Part shown: positions 6,424 through 14,953 of the stretch, piece by piece
Numbering within the stretch: position 1 is the stretch's first letter
How the letters are laid out: each line of letters opens with the position of its first letter
Assembly (NCBI GenBank): GCA_934096945.1
Contig: CAKOND010000002.1
Location: 56,886 to 120,885, forward strand
Source: an uncultured Bacilli bacterium
GTDB taxonomy: Bacteria > Bacillota_I > Bacilli_A > RF39 > UBA660
Direction: 5' to 3'
Length of the DNA: 64,000 nucleotides
The notes under the pieces: generated by a model
The model's database searches: none
Told to the model about the DNA's origin: nothing
What the model saw: the letters and a program-made list of their open reading frames with translations, nothing else
Position numbers and translations under genes: made by a program

Positions 6424-7941
6424 ATGAATGAAAGAAAGTTTTTAAAAAATGAAGCTAAAAAGTCACTGAAAATTCATTATTTTAGAAATATTATTGTGGC
6501 TTTTATTTGCTCTATAATTTTATCCGGCGGTTTATCTTATACAACAAAAAACATTACAGAAGCATCAACTACATTTAATATAGTAAATAAAATAACAAAC
6601 AATACTAATTTAGAATTTCCCCGAACTACAACTATAGATTCAGAATTTAATAAATCACTTCAAAGAAAAATTCAGGAAAAATATAGATATGGTGTTCTTT
6701 CATATCTTGTCAATGAAACATTAAATAATGGTAACATAATGATTACTCTTTTTAATGGTATCAATAAGCTGATACTTGGAAATAAAATTAGTGCTGGAAT
6801 AATAATCCTTATAAGTGGTTTATCTTTTTGGATTATAAATTGGCTTTTCTTTAAATCTATTGAAGTTGGTAGAAATCGTTATTTTCTTGAAAAAAGACGA
6901 TATTATGAAACGAAGATTGAAAGAGTTTTGTTTCCTTATAAAATGAAAAAGACTTTTCATATAGCTTTTATTTTATTTAACAAATTTGTTTATCAGGTTT
7001 TGTGGTTTTTAACAATTATTGGTGGTTTTATAAAATACTATGAATATCGCATGATACCTTATATTTTAGCCGAAAATCCAAATATTAAAAGAAAAGACGC
7101 TTTCTTATTATCTAAAAAATTAACTAATGGTGAAAAATTCAATTTATTTAAAATGGATTTATCTTTGATTGGCTGGGATTTATTAGGAATATTTACTTTT
7201 AGAATTAGTGAAATTTTTTATTCTGATGCTTATAAAAATTTGATTTTTAGTGAGTATTATATGAAAATTAGGAACAAATATAATTTAGGTGATTTAAATG
7301 ATAGTAATCTTAATATACGGGAACCTATTTATGATGAGTATCCTTATATTAAAAATAAAAAAACAATAAAAATCGATTATAATAAAAATTATGATTTTAT
7401 TACTTATATTTTATTTTTCTTTACATTTGCTTGTTTCGGTTGGGTTTGGGAGGTTTTTTTAGAGTTTATAAAATTAGGGAGATTTGTTAATCGTGGTACG
7501 ATGTATGGCCCTTGGCTTCCAGTTTATGGTTGGGGTGGAGTATTAATTTTACTTTTACTTAAAAAATATCGTGACAAACCTTGGCTTTTATTTATTTTAG
7601 CTTTTACGTTATGTGGAATAGTTGAATATGGTACTAGTATGTATCTTGAATATGTAAAACATTTGAAATATTGGGATTATAGTGGTTACTTTTTAAATGT
7701 TAATGGGAGAATATGTCTTGAAGGTTTAATTTTATTTGGTCTAGGTGGTTTTGGATTTACTTATATTTTTGCACCACTTTTAGATACTGTTTATAAAAAA
7801 ATTCCTAATTATATTAAAATTGCTATATGTACTATTTTAGTAGTATGCTACTTAGCTGATTTATCCTACACACATAATCATCCCAATACAGGCATGGGTA
7901 TAACGAGAAATTTTTCTATGATATTTCAATTGACTAAGTAA
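6424..7941 (+). CDS. DUF975-like / CmpB-type (ABC_trans_CmpB) membrane protein fusion
   Basis: 505 residues, polytopic. The N-terminal half (about 1-270) starts like DUF975 integral membrane proteins (MNERKFLKNEAKKSLK, then a transmembrane segment and a 'YYEYRMIPYILAENP' stretch). The C-terminal half (about 325-500) matches the putative ABC-transporter type IV/CmpB family: FFFTFACFGWVWEVFL, FVNRGTMYGPWLPVYGWGG, and GRICLEGLILFGLGG. Both domains occur in Firmicutes, usually as separate or similarly fused proteins of unknown substrate. Start supported by a GAAGTGGGTG site. Confidence 0.75.
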   Translation: MNERKFLKNEAKKSLKIHYFRNIIVAFICSIILSGGLSYTTKNITEASTTFNIVNKITNNTNLEFPRTTTIDSEFNKSLQRKIQEKYRYGVLSYLVNETLNNGNIMITLFNGINKLILGNKISAGIIILISGLSFWIINWLFFKSIEVGRNRYFLEKRRYYETKIERVLFPYKMKKTFHIAFILFNKFVYQVLWFLTIIGGFIKYYEYRMIPYILAENPNIKRKDAFLLSKKLTNGEKFNLFKMDLSLIGWDLLGIFTFRISEIFYSDAYKNLIFSEYYMKIRNKYNLGDLNDSNLNIREPIYDEYPYIKNKKTIKIDYNKNYDFITYILFFFTFACFGWVWEVFLEFIKLGRFVNRGTMYGPWLPVYGWGGVLILLLLKKYRDKPWLLFILAFTLCGIVEYGTSMYLEYVKHLKYWDYSGYFLNVNGRICLEGLILFGLGGFGFTYIFAPLLDTVYKKIPNYIKIAICTILVVCYLADLSYTHNHPNTGMGITRNFSMIFQLTK

Positions 7942-7983
7942 TGTAAAAAATGTATAATAATTAACACTTTTAGGGGGATGTTT

Positions 7984-9114
7984 ATGCAAAAAAGAAATTA
8001 TTTGGAATTACCTAAAGAAAATGGACCAAGATTTTATTATAGAAGTGAACCACTTCAAAAATCTAAAGATGAACTTGAAGAATTTTTAGAATGGGATAAA
8101 AGTATGAATAATTTAGCTTTTGCTAGAAAAATGATGTATTCACATGAACTTAAAGCTAATAATTTAGTTGAAGGTTATGGTGATGATTTAGAATTAATCG
8201 AATCCGTTATTAAAAGAAAAGTTGATACTATTAAAGATATTGAAATTAAACAAAGAATTTTAAATCTTTATCATGGATATTATTATATTTTACATCATCG
8301 AAAAATGGATGCTGAACATCTTCATGAGTTATATCAAATTTTAAGCGAAAATCTTTTATGTGAATATGATAGAGAAAATATGGGACCTTTATATAGGGAA
8401 AGGGCAGTTTATATACTTCAAAATGGTCGTTTAGATTTAGATTTATCTGAAGGTGTATCGTTTAGTGCTATAAATGAGCTTATGTTTCATTATTTTGCTT
8501 TTGTTAATAAAACCAGCAATTTATCACAAATAGATGAGTATATTAAATCACAAATTATGCATTTTTATTTTGTTTATATTCATCCTTATTTTGATGTTAA
8601 TGGTAGAACAAGTAGAACTATGGCTATGTGGTATTTACTAAAAAAACAAGCTTATCCTTATATAATATTTAATCGTGGCATTAGTTTTAAAGGTTCTAAA
8701 TATGATAAAATTATTAAAGATGCTAAAGAAAAATGTGATATTACATATTTTTTAGAAATGATGCTTGATACGTTAAAACTAGAACTAGAAAAAGAACATA
8801 TTATGCAAGATATTGCTTCATCAAGTGGATGTAAATTAAATGGAATGGATTTTCAAACTCTTCATTATTTTTTAACAATGAATGGCGCCAAAACTCTTGC
8901 GGATTTTGGAGTTATTTATAATAGATTTAATGATAAAAAGACTACAAATGAAATATACGCGGAAATGATTGAACCTCTTATAGATATGGAAATTTTTAAG
9001 GTTATAAGACAAACTAAAAGAGTAATAGGAAATATTTCAAATGTTGAACTTGAACTTAATCCTACTTTTTTTGAAAATAATGAAAAGTATTTATCTAGGA
9101 TAAAATTAAAATGA
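7984..9114 (+). CDS. Fic-domain protein with variant motif
   Basis: Fic enzymes transfer AMP or other phosphate-containing groups to proteins. The catalytic loop is HPYFDVNGRTSR (about residues 199-210): the His, Asp, Asn and both Arg of HxFx(D/E)GNGRxxR are kept, but the first Gly of GNG is Val. An N-terminal KANNLVEGY stretch (about 57-65) matches the position of the inhibitory (S/T)xxxE(G/N) helix with Asn in place of Ser/Thr. The AGGGGG site at 7972-7977 abuts an ATG at 7978 but is well spaced for the ATG at 7984. TATAAT at 7953 is the likely -10. Confidence 0.85.
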   Translation: MQKRNYLELPKENGPRFYYRSEPLQKSKDELEEFLEWDKSMNNLAFARKMMYSHELKANNLVEGYGDDLELIESVIKRKVDTIKDIEIKQRILNLYHGYYYILHHRKMDAEHLHELYQILSENLLCEYDRENMGPLYRERAVYILQNGRLDLDLSEGVSFSAINELMFHYFAFVNKTSNLSQIDEYIKSQIMHFYFVYIHPYFDVNGRTSRTMAMWYLLKKQAYPYIIFNRGISFKGSKYDKIIKDAKEKCDITYFLEMMLDTLKLELEKEHIMQDIASSSGCKLNGMDFQTLHYFLTMNGAKTLADFGVIYNRFNDKKTTNEIYAEMIEPLIDMEIFKVIRQTKRVIGNISNVELELNPTFFENNEKYLSRIKLK

Positions 9115-9140
9115 GCTTAGATTTTAAACTAAACTCATTT
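9109..9140. terminator. Bidirectional terminator between Fic and VanY genes
   Basis: AAATGAG (9109-9115) pairs with CTCATTT (9134-9140), extended by CTTAG/CTAA with one mismatch, and has A and T runs on both sides. It overlaps the stops of both convergent genes. Confidence 0.75.
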
Positions 9141-10100
9141 TTCTATGAAATAAGCGTAATATTCTTCAAAAGAAATATTATTTTCATGAATATATTTTGC
9201 TATTTCTTTTCCTACATATCTAAAGTGCCATGACTCGTAGTTATAACCAGTTACTTTTACTAGTTCTTCAGGATATCTTAGAATAAATCCAAATCTGTAA
9301 CAATTATCTTTTAACCATTTGGCGGTTTCAGTGTCTTTGAATGTGTTTTTATTACTGTTTGATTTGCTAAATATATCAAGGGTAAGGCCGGTTTGATGTT
9401 CAGATGAGCCGGGTCTTGCTGCAATGCTATCGGCATATTTTTGTCCTCGAGTATTTTTATAATTATTATATACTATTTCTTGCTCATTATATGATCTATA
9501 TGAAGAACTAACCATTAAGTAATATCCTTGTTCTTCTTTAGCACTATTCCACATTTCTAAAAATGCATCATAAGTTACTTTTCTAGCTTTTTGACTTCCT
9601 TTATCTCCCCATGAGTATGTTTGAGATATTGTTACTAAATCATTTGGTTCATAGTCACTTCCAAGTAGGTAATATTTATTTACTAGCATACTTGTATCTT
9701 TGCTTGTATCTGTGTTAAATTCAACTTCATAAAACTTATTATCTAAATGGATATTTATATTTCTAATTATAGTACTTAAATCTAACTTTTTGTTTTGATT
9801 CATATAATCAATGTATTTATAAAAGTTCTTTTTTAAAAAATATTTTTCTTCCATTAACTTTAAGTAATTTTCATTTACTTCATTATTTAGAAAATAGTTA
9901 TAATCTTTTTCACTGAAATTATCTAGTATTTTACTTACTTCATCAGCTTTATAACCGTGTTCTAGTAATTTATACTCATATGTTTGATGATATTTATATT
10001 CTTTATATTTGTAATTACCAAAGATGGTGCCTCCGATTATTAAAATGATTAATATTAAAATGTAGTAAACTCCTTTTTTTATTTTTCTTCTCTTAGTCAT
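9135..10100 (-). CDS. VanY-family D-alanyl-D-alanine carboxypeptidase
   Basis: 321-residue zinc peptidase that trims the terminal D-Ala from peptidoglycan stems. An N-terminal membrane anchor (GVYYILILIILIIGGTIFG, about 9-27) leaves the domain outside the cell. The M15B signatures are complete: SSEHQTGLTLDIF (about 232-244; His and Asp ligands) and ESWHFRYVG (about 289-297; catalytic Glu, His ligand), plus SSYRSYNEQ upstream. The central region (about 40-150) is lysine- and tyrosine-rich. The start is set by GGAGG 6 bases upstream; a TATAAT lies at 10126-10131. Confidence 0.9.
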   Translation of the reverse strand: MTKRRKIKKGVYYILILIILIIGGTIFGNYKYKEYKYHQTYEYKLLEHGYKADEVSKILDNFSEKDYNYFLNNEVNENYLKLMEEKYFLKKNFYKYIDYMNQNKKLDLSTIIRNINIHLDNKFYEVEFNTDTSKDTSMLVNKYYLLGSDYEPNDLVTISQTYSWGDKGSQKARKVTYDAFLEMWNSAKEEQGYYLMVSSSYRSYNEQEIVYNNYKNTRGQKYADSIAARPGSSEHQTGLTLDIFSKSNSNKNTFKDTETAKWLKDNCYRFGFILRYPEELVKVTGYNYESWHFRYVGKEIAKYIHENNISFEEYYAYFIEK

Positions 10101-10203
10101 TTCGAACCTCCATTTTTATAAATTTATTATAACATTTATTTTAGGTATTTACAAATATTTATAAATGTAGTACACTTAGGTTAACAATAAAGATGGTGAT
10201 GGT

Positions 10204-10563
10204 ATGTACACAAATAAACAAATTATTGGTTTATGTCCAAATTTTTATAAAATAATAGAATTTAGCCCTTATGAAGATGATATTATATCTAAAAAGTTAA
10301 TTAAACTTTATCAAGAATATATTTTTAGAATTGATATAAATAATCCTGAAGATGTTGAAAGTGTTATTAACCTAGATAAGGTTGTTAGTAAATATATTGA
10401 TGATTATTTATTTAGAAAAGAAATGCAAAAACAAATTGTGCAAATTAGAATTAAAAAAGATGCTAAAGATATTTTAAAAGAAATTATTCGTTCAATTATT
10501 AAGATTTTTGATAATTATGAAGAATATACTACGAGAGTTATCTATATTTCAAAGTGGATTTAA
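10204..10563 (+). CDS. Hypothetical cytosolic protein
   Basis: 119 residues, unrecognised, rich in Ile, Lys and Asp, mostly helical in appearance, with no membrane segment or cysteine cluster. It is a single-gene unit: GGTGATGGT precedes the ATG and a strong terminator follows at 10567. Convergent with the candidate small RNA downstream. Confidence 0.65.
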   Translation: MYTNKQIIGLCPNFYKIIEFSPYEDDIISKKLIKLYQEYIFRIDINNPEDVESVINLDKVVSKYIDDYLFRKEMQKQIVQIRIKKDAKDILKEIIRSIIKIFDNYEEYTTRVIYISKWI

Positions 10564-10566
10564 AAG

Positions 10567-10588
10567 GGACGGAGACGTTCTTTTTTTT
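10567..10588 (+). terminator. Intrinsic terminator
   Basis: GGACG-GAGA-CGTTC stem with a GNRA-type tetraloop followed by eight T residues, directly after the stop of the 10204 gene. Confidence 0.8.
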
Positions 10589-10590
10589 AT

Positions 10591-10745
10591 AAAAAAAGAC
10601 AACAAATATGTTTTTAAATTTGTTGCTTTCTTTGTTTAATATTATTTGTAGCCTTTTCTACAATATAACAATAAGACTTATAAGCAATTTCTTGCTTAGA
10701 TGACTAAACCTTTCGTCTAATTCGAAAGCCTCAGTTTGTTCATCC
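10591..10745 (-). ncRNA. Candidate structured small RNA, unidentified
   Basis: About 155 nt on the minus strand with its own promoter and terminator and no ORF. Stems in order: CTTTCG/CGAAAG with loop AATTAGA (10728-10710); AAGCAA/TTGCTT with a GAAA tetraloop (10697-10682); TTGTAG/CTACAA (10663-10646); terminator stem CAACAAAT/ATTTGTTG (10625-10600) followed by seven T. The loop TTAGA of the first hairpin can pair with TCTAA at 10700-10696, a possible pseudoknot. It is not tmRNA, RNase P, SRP or 6S as far as I can judge. A trans-acting RNA is more likely than a riboswitch, because no minus-strand gene follows before the terminator. Confidence 0.65.
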
Positions 10746-10751
10746 AGTAAC

Positions 10752-10780
10752 AATATACCACTAGTTCATACAAATGTCAA
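10752..10780 (-). promoter_or_regulatory. Sigma-A promoter of the small RNA
   Basis: On the minus strand TTGACA (10780-10775), 17-base spacer, TATATT (10757-10752): a near-consensus promoter aimed at the 10745-10591 segment. Confidence 0.8.
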
Positions 10781-10898
10781 TAAAAAAATGAGATAAATTG
10801 TTGCTAATTTGTAGAGTGTGGTAATAGTATTTATTATGAAAATCCATCGTATATTTATGCTTGCTACAAAGAAGGAAAAGTATTATAAAAATAAGAAG

Positions 10899-11132
10899 TT
10901 ATTTTTTGTTGTTTAAAATTGATTTAGGATAAGGTTTACGTTCATCTGTTCTATATAGCATGTAATCTATGCTAGTATTATAATAATCTGCTAGATTTCT
11001 TAGTATTTCTGTAGGTATGTCGTTTGTTTCAGTTTCATATTGAGAATATCCAGTTTGGCTCATGTTTAGATATTTAGCAACATCTTTTTGAATTAAGTCT
11101 TTGTCTTCACGAAGTTCTTTTAATCTGTTCAT
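10899..11132 (-). CDS. Xre-family transcriptional regulator
   Basis: 77 residues, essentially one Cro/CI helix-turn-helix domain: LKELREDKDLIQKDVAKYLN with the recognition helix near MSQTGYSQYE (about 24-33), then NDIPTEILRNLADYYNTSIDYML. Divergent from the surface-protein gene at 11252, with three palindromic operators between them, so it probably represses itself and that gene. Such small Xre proteins usually bind DNA as dimers. Confidence 0.85.
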   Translation of the reverse strand: MNRLKELREDKDLIQKDVAKYLNMSQTGYSQYETETNDIPTEILRNLADYYNTSIDYMLYRTDERKPYPKSILNNKK

Positions 11133-11160
11133 ATTTATATCACCTTTAAAACAATACCAT

Positions 11161-11230
11161 AACTTAAAACAAGTTATTGATTTATAACTTAAAATAAGTT
11201 ATAATAGTATTAGATAACCTAAAATAGGTT
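11161..11230. promoter_or_regulatory. Three palindromic operators for the Xre regulator
   Basis: Three 15-bp palindromes of the form AACTTAAAA(C/T)AAGTT: 11161-11175, 11186-11200 and a variant AACCTAAAATAGGTT at 11216-11230. Centres are 25 and 30 bp apart. The first two flank or overlap the promoter for the gene at 11252. Confidence 0.75.
11177..11205 (+). promoter_or_regulatory. Promoter of the 11252 surface-protein gene
   Basis: TTGATT (11177-11182), 17-base spacer, TATAAT (11200-11205). The second operator fills the spacer, as expected for repression by the divergent Xre protein. Confidence 0.75.
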
Positions 11231-11251
11231 GTATATAAATGAGGTTACTTT

Positions 11252-12691
11252 ATGAAAAAGAATGTTTTTTTACTATTAATTGGGGTAGTTTTGGTCTACA
11301 TTGGTGTGGCAATTTGTAAAACATCTAATATTGAGGATATTATTAATGTCGATACAGAAGCTAGTGTAATTAAACATGAAAATTCATTATCAATGATGCT
11401 TGAAACAGAAGCAAACTCAGGTAATTATGAGATGACCACAGGAAGTGAATGGCCAACAGAAGGATATGTGTTTAATACAGAACTATCAAAATGTGAAAAT
11501 GGTGGAAAATTATCCTGGGATGATACAAATAAAAGAGTTGTTATGAATGGTAATAAATCAGATAAGTGTTATGTATATTTTGACAAATATAATCCCATAA
11601 CTATAAATAATTATTCTATAACATCAAATGGAAATTCAATTACTATAACAATTGATGCAACAGCTGGAACAGGAACGATAGCAAAATATTTATATTCAAA
11701 AGATAATGGTGTTTCTTATGTGCAAAGTGCAAATAATACATATACTTTTACTGGATTAAATAATGGAACTTATAATATAAAAGCCTATGTACAAGATTCA
11801 AATGGCAAAAATAGTGAAATAATTTCTAAAACAATTGAAATAACTTCAATTATCTTGGCAGATTATGTAAAGTCACTATATACAGGAACGCAAGGGGAAA
11901 ATAATATTTATTATCATGATAGTACACTAACAAATGGAGCAGGTGACAATAGTTATAGATATGCCGGAGCAAATCCAAATAATTATGTATGCTTTGGAAG
12001 TACAGCAACATCATGTCCAACAGATAACTTGTATAGAATAATTGGAGTATTTGGGGATAAAGTTGGAGAAAATCAAACAGAACAAAGAGTAAAACTAATC
12101 AAATCAACATCTGTAGGAAATAAAGCATGGGATAGTAATAATAAGAATACGTGGTCAACATCAAGTCTAAATACATATTTAAATAATGAATTTATAAATA
12201 TCTTTGATGAAACAACAAAAGGTAATATAGCAGATACAACATGGAAGGTTGGAGGAAATACATGGAAAAATATAGCAGAGCAACCAGCCAAAACAGCATA
12301 TCAAAATGAAATAGTAAGTCCAGTAACAACAAATACAACAGATGGTAAAACAGAATATAGTGCGAAGATAGGCTTAATGTATGTAAGTGACTATATGTAT
12401 GCAGCAAGTCCAACATACTGGACATATTCAGGATATAGTTCAAGTGGAGCAACATCAGACTATAGAGCAGCCACAAGATCAAATTGGATGTATAAGGGAT
12501 ATACTGAATGGACGATTTCCCCTCGTGCGGCCGTTTCGAACCTTGCGTTCGAAGTGAGCAGCGATGGTTACGTGGGCAGCTACATCGTGAGTAGCGGCAA
12601 TACTTTTGTTCGCCCGTCCTTCAATCTTTCATCTTCCATAACCTATGTGTCGGGGAGTGGCAGCGCCGCTGATCCGATTTTGGTAAACTGA
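11252..12691 (+). CDS. Surface protein with FN3-like domain and a DGR-like variable C-terminus
   Basis: 479 residues. An N-terminal signal/anchor (VFLLLIGVVLVYIGVAI) is followed by a small cysteine-containing domain (VFNTELSKCENG ... KCYVYFD, about 70-113). An FN3/Ig-like domain comes next (about 120-198, with YLYSKDNGVSYVQ as in the surface protein at 37997). The C-terminal domain (about 210-479) carries YRIIGVFG, NTYLNNEF, WTISP and VRPSFNLSS, a fold seen in variable surface proteins. From about 12510 the base composition jumps to GC-rich and the variable codons nearly all end in C or T. The gene is controlled by the divergent Xre protein. Four bases after the stop an IS-like end begins. 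Confidence 0.8.
   Translation: MKKNVFLLLIGVVLVYIGVAICKTSNIEDIINVDTEASVIKHENSLSMMLETEANSGNYEMTTGSEWPTEGYVFNTELSKCENGGKLSWDDTNKRVVMNGNKSDKCYVYFDKYNPITINNYSITSNGNSITITIDATAGTGTIAKYLYSKDNGVSYVQSANNTYTFTGLNNGTYNIKAYVQDSNGKNSEIISKTIEITSIILADYVKSLYTGTQGENNIYYHDSTLTNGAGDNSYRYAGANPNNYVCFGSTATSCPTDNLYRIIGVFGDKVGENQTEQRVKLIKSTSVGNKAWDSNNKNTWSTSSLNTYLNNEFINIFDETTKGNIADTTWKVGGNTWKNIAEQPAKTAYQNEIVSPVTTNTTDGKTEYSAKIGLMYVSDYMYAASPTYWTYSGYSSSGATSDYRAATRSNWMYKGYTEWTISPRAAVSNLAFEVSSDGYVGSYIVSSGNTFVRPSFNLSSSITYVSGSGSAADPILVN
12511..12691 (+). other. Putative variable region (VR) of a diversity-generating retroelement
   Basis: The last ~180 bases differ sharply in GC content and codon use from the rest of the gene. 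Within them, codons that would vary (TAC, GGC, AGC, TAC, ATC, AGC, GGC around 12565-12605) can all arise from AAC by changing only adenines, separated by constant GTG codons. That is the pattern left by adenine-specific mutagenic retrohoming. A GC-rich tail (GGCAGCGCCGCT, 12659-12670) sits where an initiation-of-mutagenic-homing site would be. No reverse transcriptase or template repeat lies in this window. Confidence 0.6.
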
Positions 12692-12694
12692 TTG

Positions 12695-13506
12695 ACGGAC
12701 AGTTTTGAAAAAACATCGGTAAAACCTAATAAAAAGAGATAAAACGTTCGACCAGTGTTGAACGATTTGCCTCATTTTTTGAGTTATAAAGATGCTAAAA
12801 TTATATAAAAAGTTATAAAAACAACATTTTTACTCATTGTTTCTAATAAAATAGAAATTATTTCACGCAAAAAAAGTTGTAAATGTCAATATAAAATGTC
12901 ATAAATATTTTATAGTTAAAATGTTATATAAATGTTATTATAGAAAGTGATAGAAATGTCAAAGTTAAAACCTTATATGTCATATAGAATAAATTTTATT
13001 GGTAATCTAATATATTTGGTTATGTTTATGGCTCGATGAAATAGTGTTAAACCAATTTTAAATATTGACATAACTCTTACTTTTCCTTTATCTTTATACA
13101 CTTTATGTGTAACTATTTTTTCATTTTTATAACATTTAGTATTTTTAGAATAATCTGCCCCAATAATAGTTAGAAAAAGTACAACAGTACAAGCCATAGT
13201 GTACATTGTGTTGTATTCTTTTTCACTTGCATTGTTAATAGCTTCTAAATATAGTCCATTACTTTTAATATTTCTGGAATGATATTTAATTGAGTTTTTC
13301 GCAAGTTTGAAATATTAATTTTTAAAAATTCACGAATTTCATTTGTAATTTTCTCTTGAGTGTTATATAATTTATTCATGGCAACTCCTTTTTATTTTTT
13401 TGATATTATTATTTTAACATTAGAATTGCCATTTTAAAAGGGTTTAAGAATGATTTGATATAACATAATAGTTATATCAAATTTTTAATTTATAAAAACT
13501 GTCCGT
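12695..13506. mobile_element. Decayed insertion sequence with 12-bp inverted ends
   Basis: Perfect 12-bp inverted repeats ACGGACAGTTTT (12695-12706) and AAAACTGTCCGT (13495-13506) bound 812 bp holding a broken transposase. No clear target duplication. The remaining sequence is AT-rich and non-coding, with a CGTTC/GAACG hairpin near 12750. The internal deletion means it cannot move by itself. It lies between the surface-protein gene and yqfC. Confidence 0.55.
12973..13380 (-). pseudogene. Transposase remnant (N- and C-terminal parts only)
   Basis: Starts at an ATG (13380) with AAAGGAGT upstream and reads MNKLYNTQEKITNEI ... NLRKTQLNIIPEIL, then a frameshift. A second frame continues (LYLEAINNASEKEYNT ... 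FLTIIGADYSKN ... LTLFHRAIN ... LPIKFILYDI) to a stop at 12973. The two ends look like the start and finish of an IS4-type transposase with the catalytic middle deleted. Family placement is from memory of the end motifs and is tentative. Confidence 0.55.
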
Positions 13507-13567
13507 AGGTAAGAATTCTTGGAGATTAAAAAGAACTAATAATCATATAATTAATAAGGTGAAGCTT

Positions 13568-13813
13568 ATGCATATTAAAGATACCCTTATTAATTTTTTA
13601 TATGATAAAGATTATTTTATATCCATATATGATACATATATTCATGTTTTTAATTGTAAAGATTTAGTTAGTTTAACTAGTAAACTAATTGTTTTAAAAA
13701 TGGAAAAGTTTAGTTTAGAAATAAAAGGTGAAGATTTGTTTATAACTAAGATGATGCCAAATGAAATTCTTATTAAAGGTAGAATAAAGAATGTAGGTAT
13801 TACTTATGAATAA
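13568..13813 (+). CDS. yqfC: Sporulation protein YqfC
   Basis: About 81 residues of the YabP/YqfC family, small beta-rich proteins made in the mother cell. The start is the ATG at 13568, 6 bases after AAGGTGA; the in-frame GTG at 13559 lies inside that ribosome site. The end overlaps yqfD by 8 bases, the conserved yqfC-yqfD pairing seen across spore formers. Its exact role is not known. Confidence 0.85.
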   Translation: MHIKDTLINFLYDKDYFISIYDTYIHVFNCKDLVSLTSKLIVLKMEKFSLEIKGEDLFITKMMPNEILIKGRIKNVGITYE

Positions 13814-14948
13814 AAATATTGTGTGGATAAGTAGTAAATGTGATAATTATTATAGATTGATCAGAAAAATAGAAGAATTATCAATAAAAATATATGAAGT
13901 TAAATACATAGAAAAGGTTCTTTATTTAAAGGTTACAAAAAAAGATTATGAAAAGATAAGTAAGTATATTATTAGTTATAAATTTAAGATTGTAAGAAAT
14001 ACTGGAATAAATAAATTAATTGAAAATATAAAGCAAGAAAAAATATTTGTAATAAGCTTAGCGGTGGGATTACTAGTTTTTCTTTGTTTAGAAAATTTAA
14101 TTGTTAAAATAAATATTGTTCATGAAAATAGTAATATTCGGGAGCTTATTAAAGATGAACTTGATAGTTATGGAATAAAGGTTTTAAGTTTTAAGAAAAG
14201 TTATAAAAAACTTGAAGCAATAAAGCAAAATATCCTTGATAAATACCCTGATAAACTTGATTGGATTGAGTTTGAAGTTAAGGGAATGGTTTTAAGTGTT
14301 AAAATAGAAGAAAGAATTATTACTGATACTAATAAAGTTGATAAAGTCTGTGATGTTGTTGCTAAAAAAAGTGGAGTTATTAGTGATATTAAGGTAGAAA
14401 ACGGTGATGTTTTAGTTTTAATAAATGATTATGTAAAGGATGGCGATACCTTAATTAGTGGAGTAGTTAAATATAATGAAGAGGATAAAAGATATACTTG
14501 TGCAGCTGGTGAAGTTTATGCTACGACTTGGTATACAGGTAGTGCAAGTATTCCTTTTAAGTATGATGAATATGAAAAAGAGAAGAAAAAAAGATATAAT
14601 TTAGTCTGGGAATATGATGGAACGAAACATGAAATATTTAAAAATAGATTAGATAGTTTTGAAAGTAATTATAAAACTTTACTTAAAGTGTTTGATTTTG
14701 GTTTATATCTTGATAAGCAAGTAAGTGTCAAAAAAATAGAGAAGGAATATAGCGAAGAAGAAGCTTTAAATGTTGGCATAGAAAAGGTAATTCAAACTGT
14801 AGAAAAAAAATTAACTAAAAAAGATACCATAATTGATAAAAAAGTTTTGAAAAAAGTTAAAAATAATAGTACAATGGATATAGAGGTATTTGTGGTTGTT
14901 AAAGAACTTATAAGTACTCAAAAAGAAATAGTGATTGAAAAGGATTGA
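13806..14948 (+). CDS. yqfD: Sporulation protein YqfD
   Basis: 380 residues. An N-terminal cytosolic part (about 1-80), one transmembrane helix (IFVISLAVGLLVFLCLENLIV, about 80-98), then a large outer domain with LDSYGIKVLSFKKSYKKLEA and VKNGDVLVLINDYVKDGDTLISG-type strands. Length and layout match YqfD of Bacillus. Known to be needed for efficient sporulation in the mother cell. Translationally coupled to yqfC and overlapping the next gene. Confidence 0.88.
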   Translation: MNKNIVWISSKCDNYYRLIRKIEELSIKIYEVKYIEKVLYLKVTKKDYEKISKYIISYKFKIVRNTGINKLIENIKQEKIFVISLAVGLLVFLCLENLIVKINIVHENSNIRELIKDELDSYGIKVLSFKKSYKKLEAIKQNILDKYPDKLDWIEFEVKGMVLSVKIEERIITDTNKVDKVCDVVAKKSGVISDIKVENGDVLVLINDYVKDGDTLISGVVKYNEEDKRYTCAAGEVYATTWYTGSASIPFKYDEYEKEKKKRYNLVWEYDGTKHEIFKNRLDSFESNYKTLLKVFDFGLYLDKQVSVKKIEKEYSEEEALNVGIEKVIQTVEKKLTKKDTIIDKKVLKKVKNNSTMDIEVFVVVKELISTQKEIVIEKD

Positions 14949-14953
14949 TTAGG

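Noticed and set aside
12073..12482. Two minus-strand ORFs in the surface-protein gene
   Set aside because: Antisense of the gene at 11252, with no ribosome sites and no protein-like motifs.
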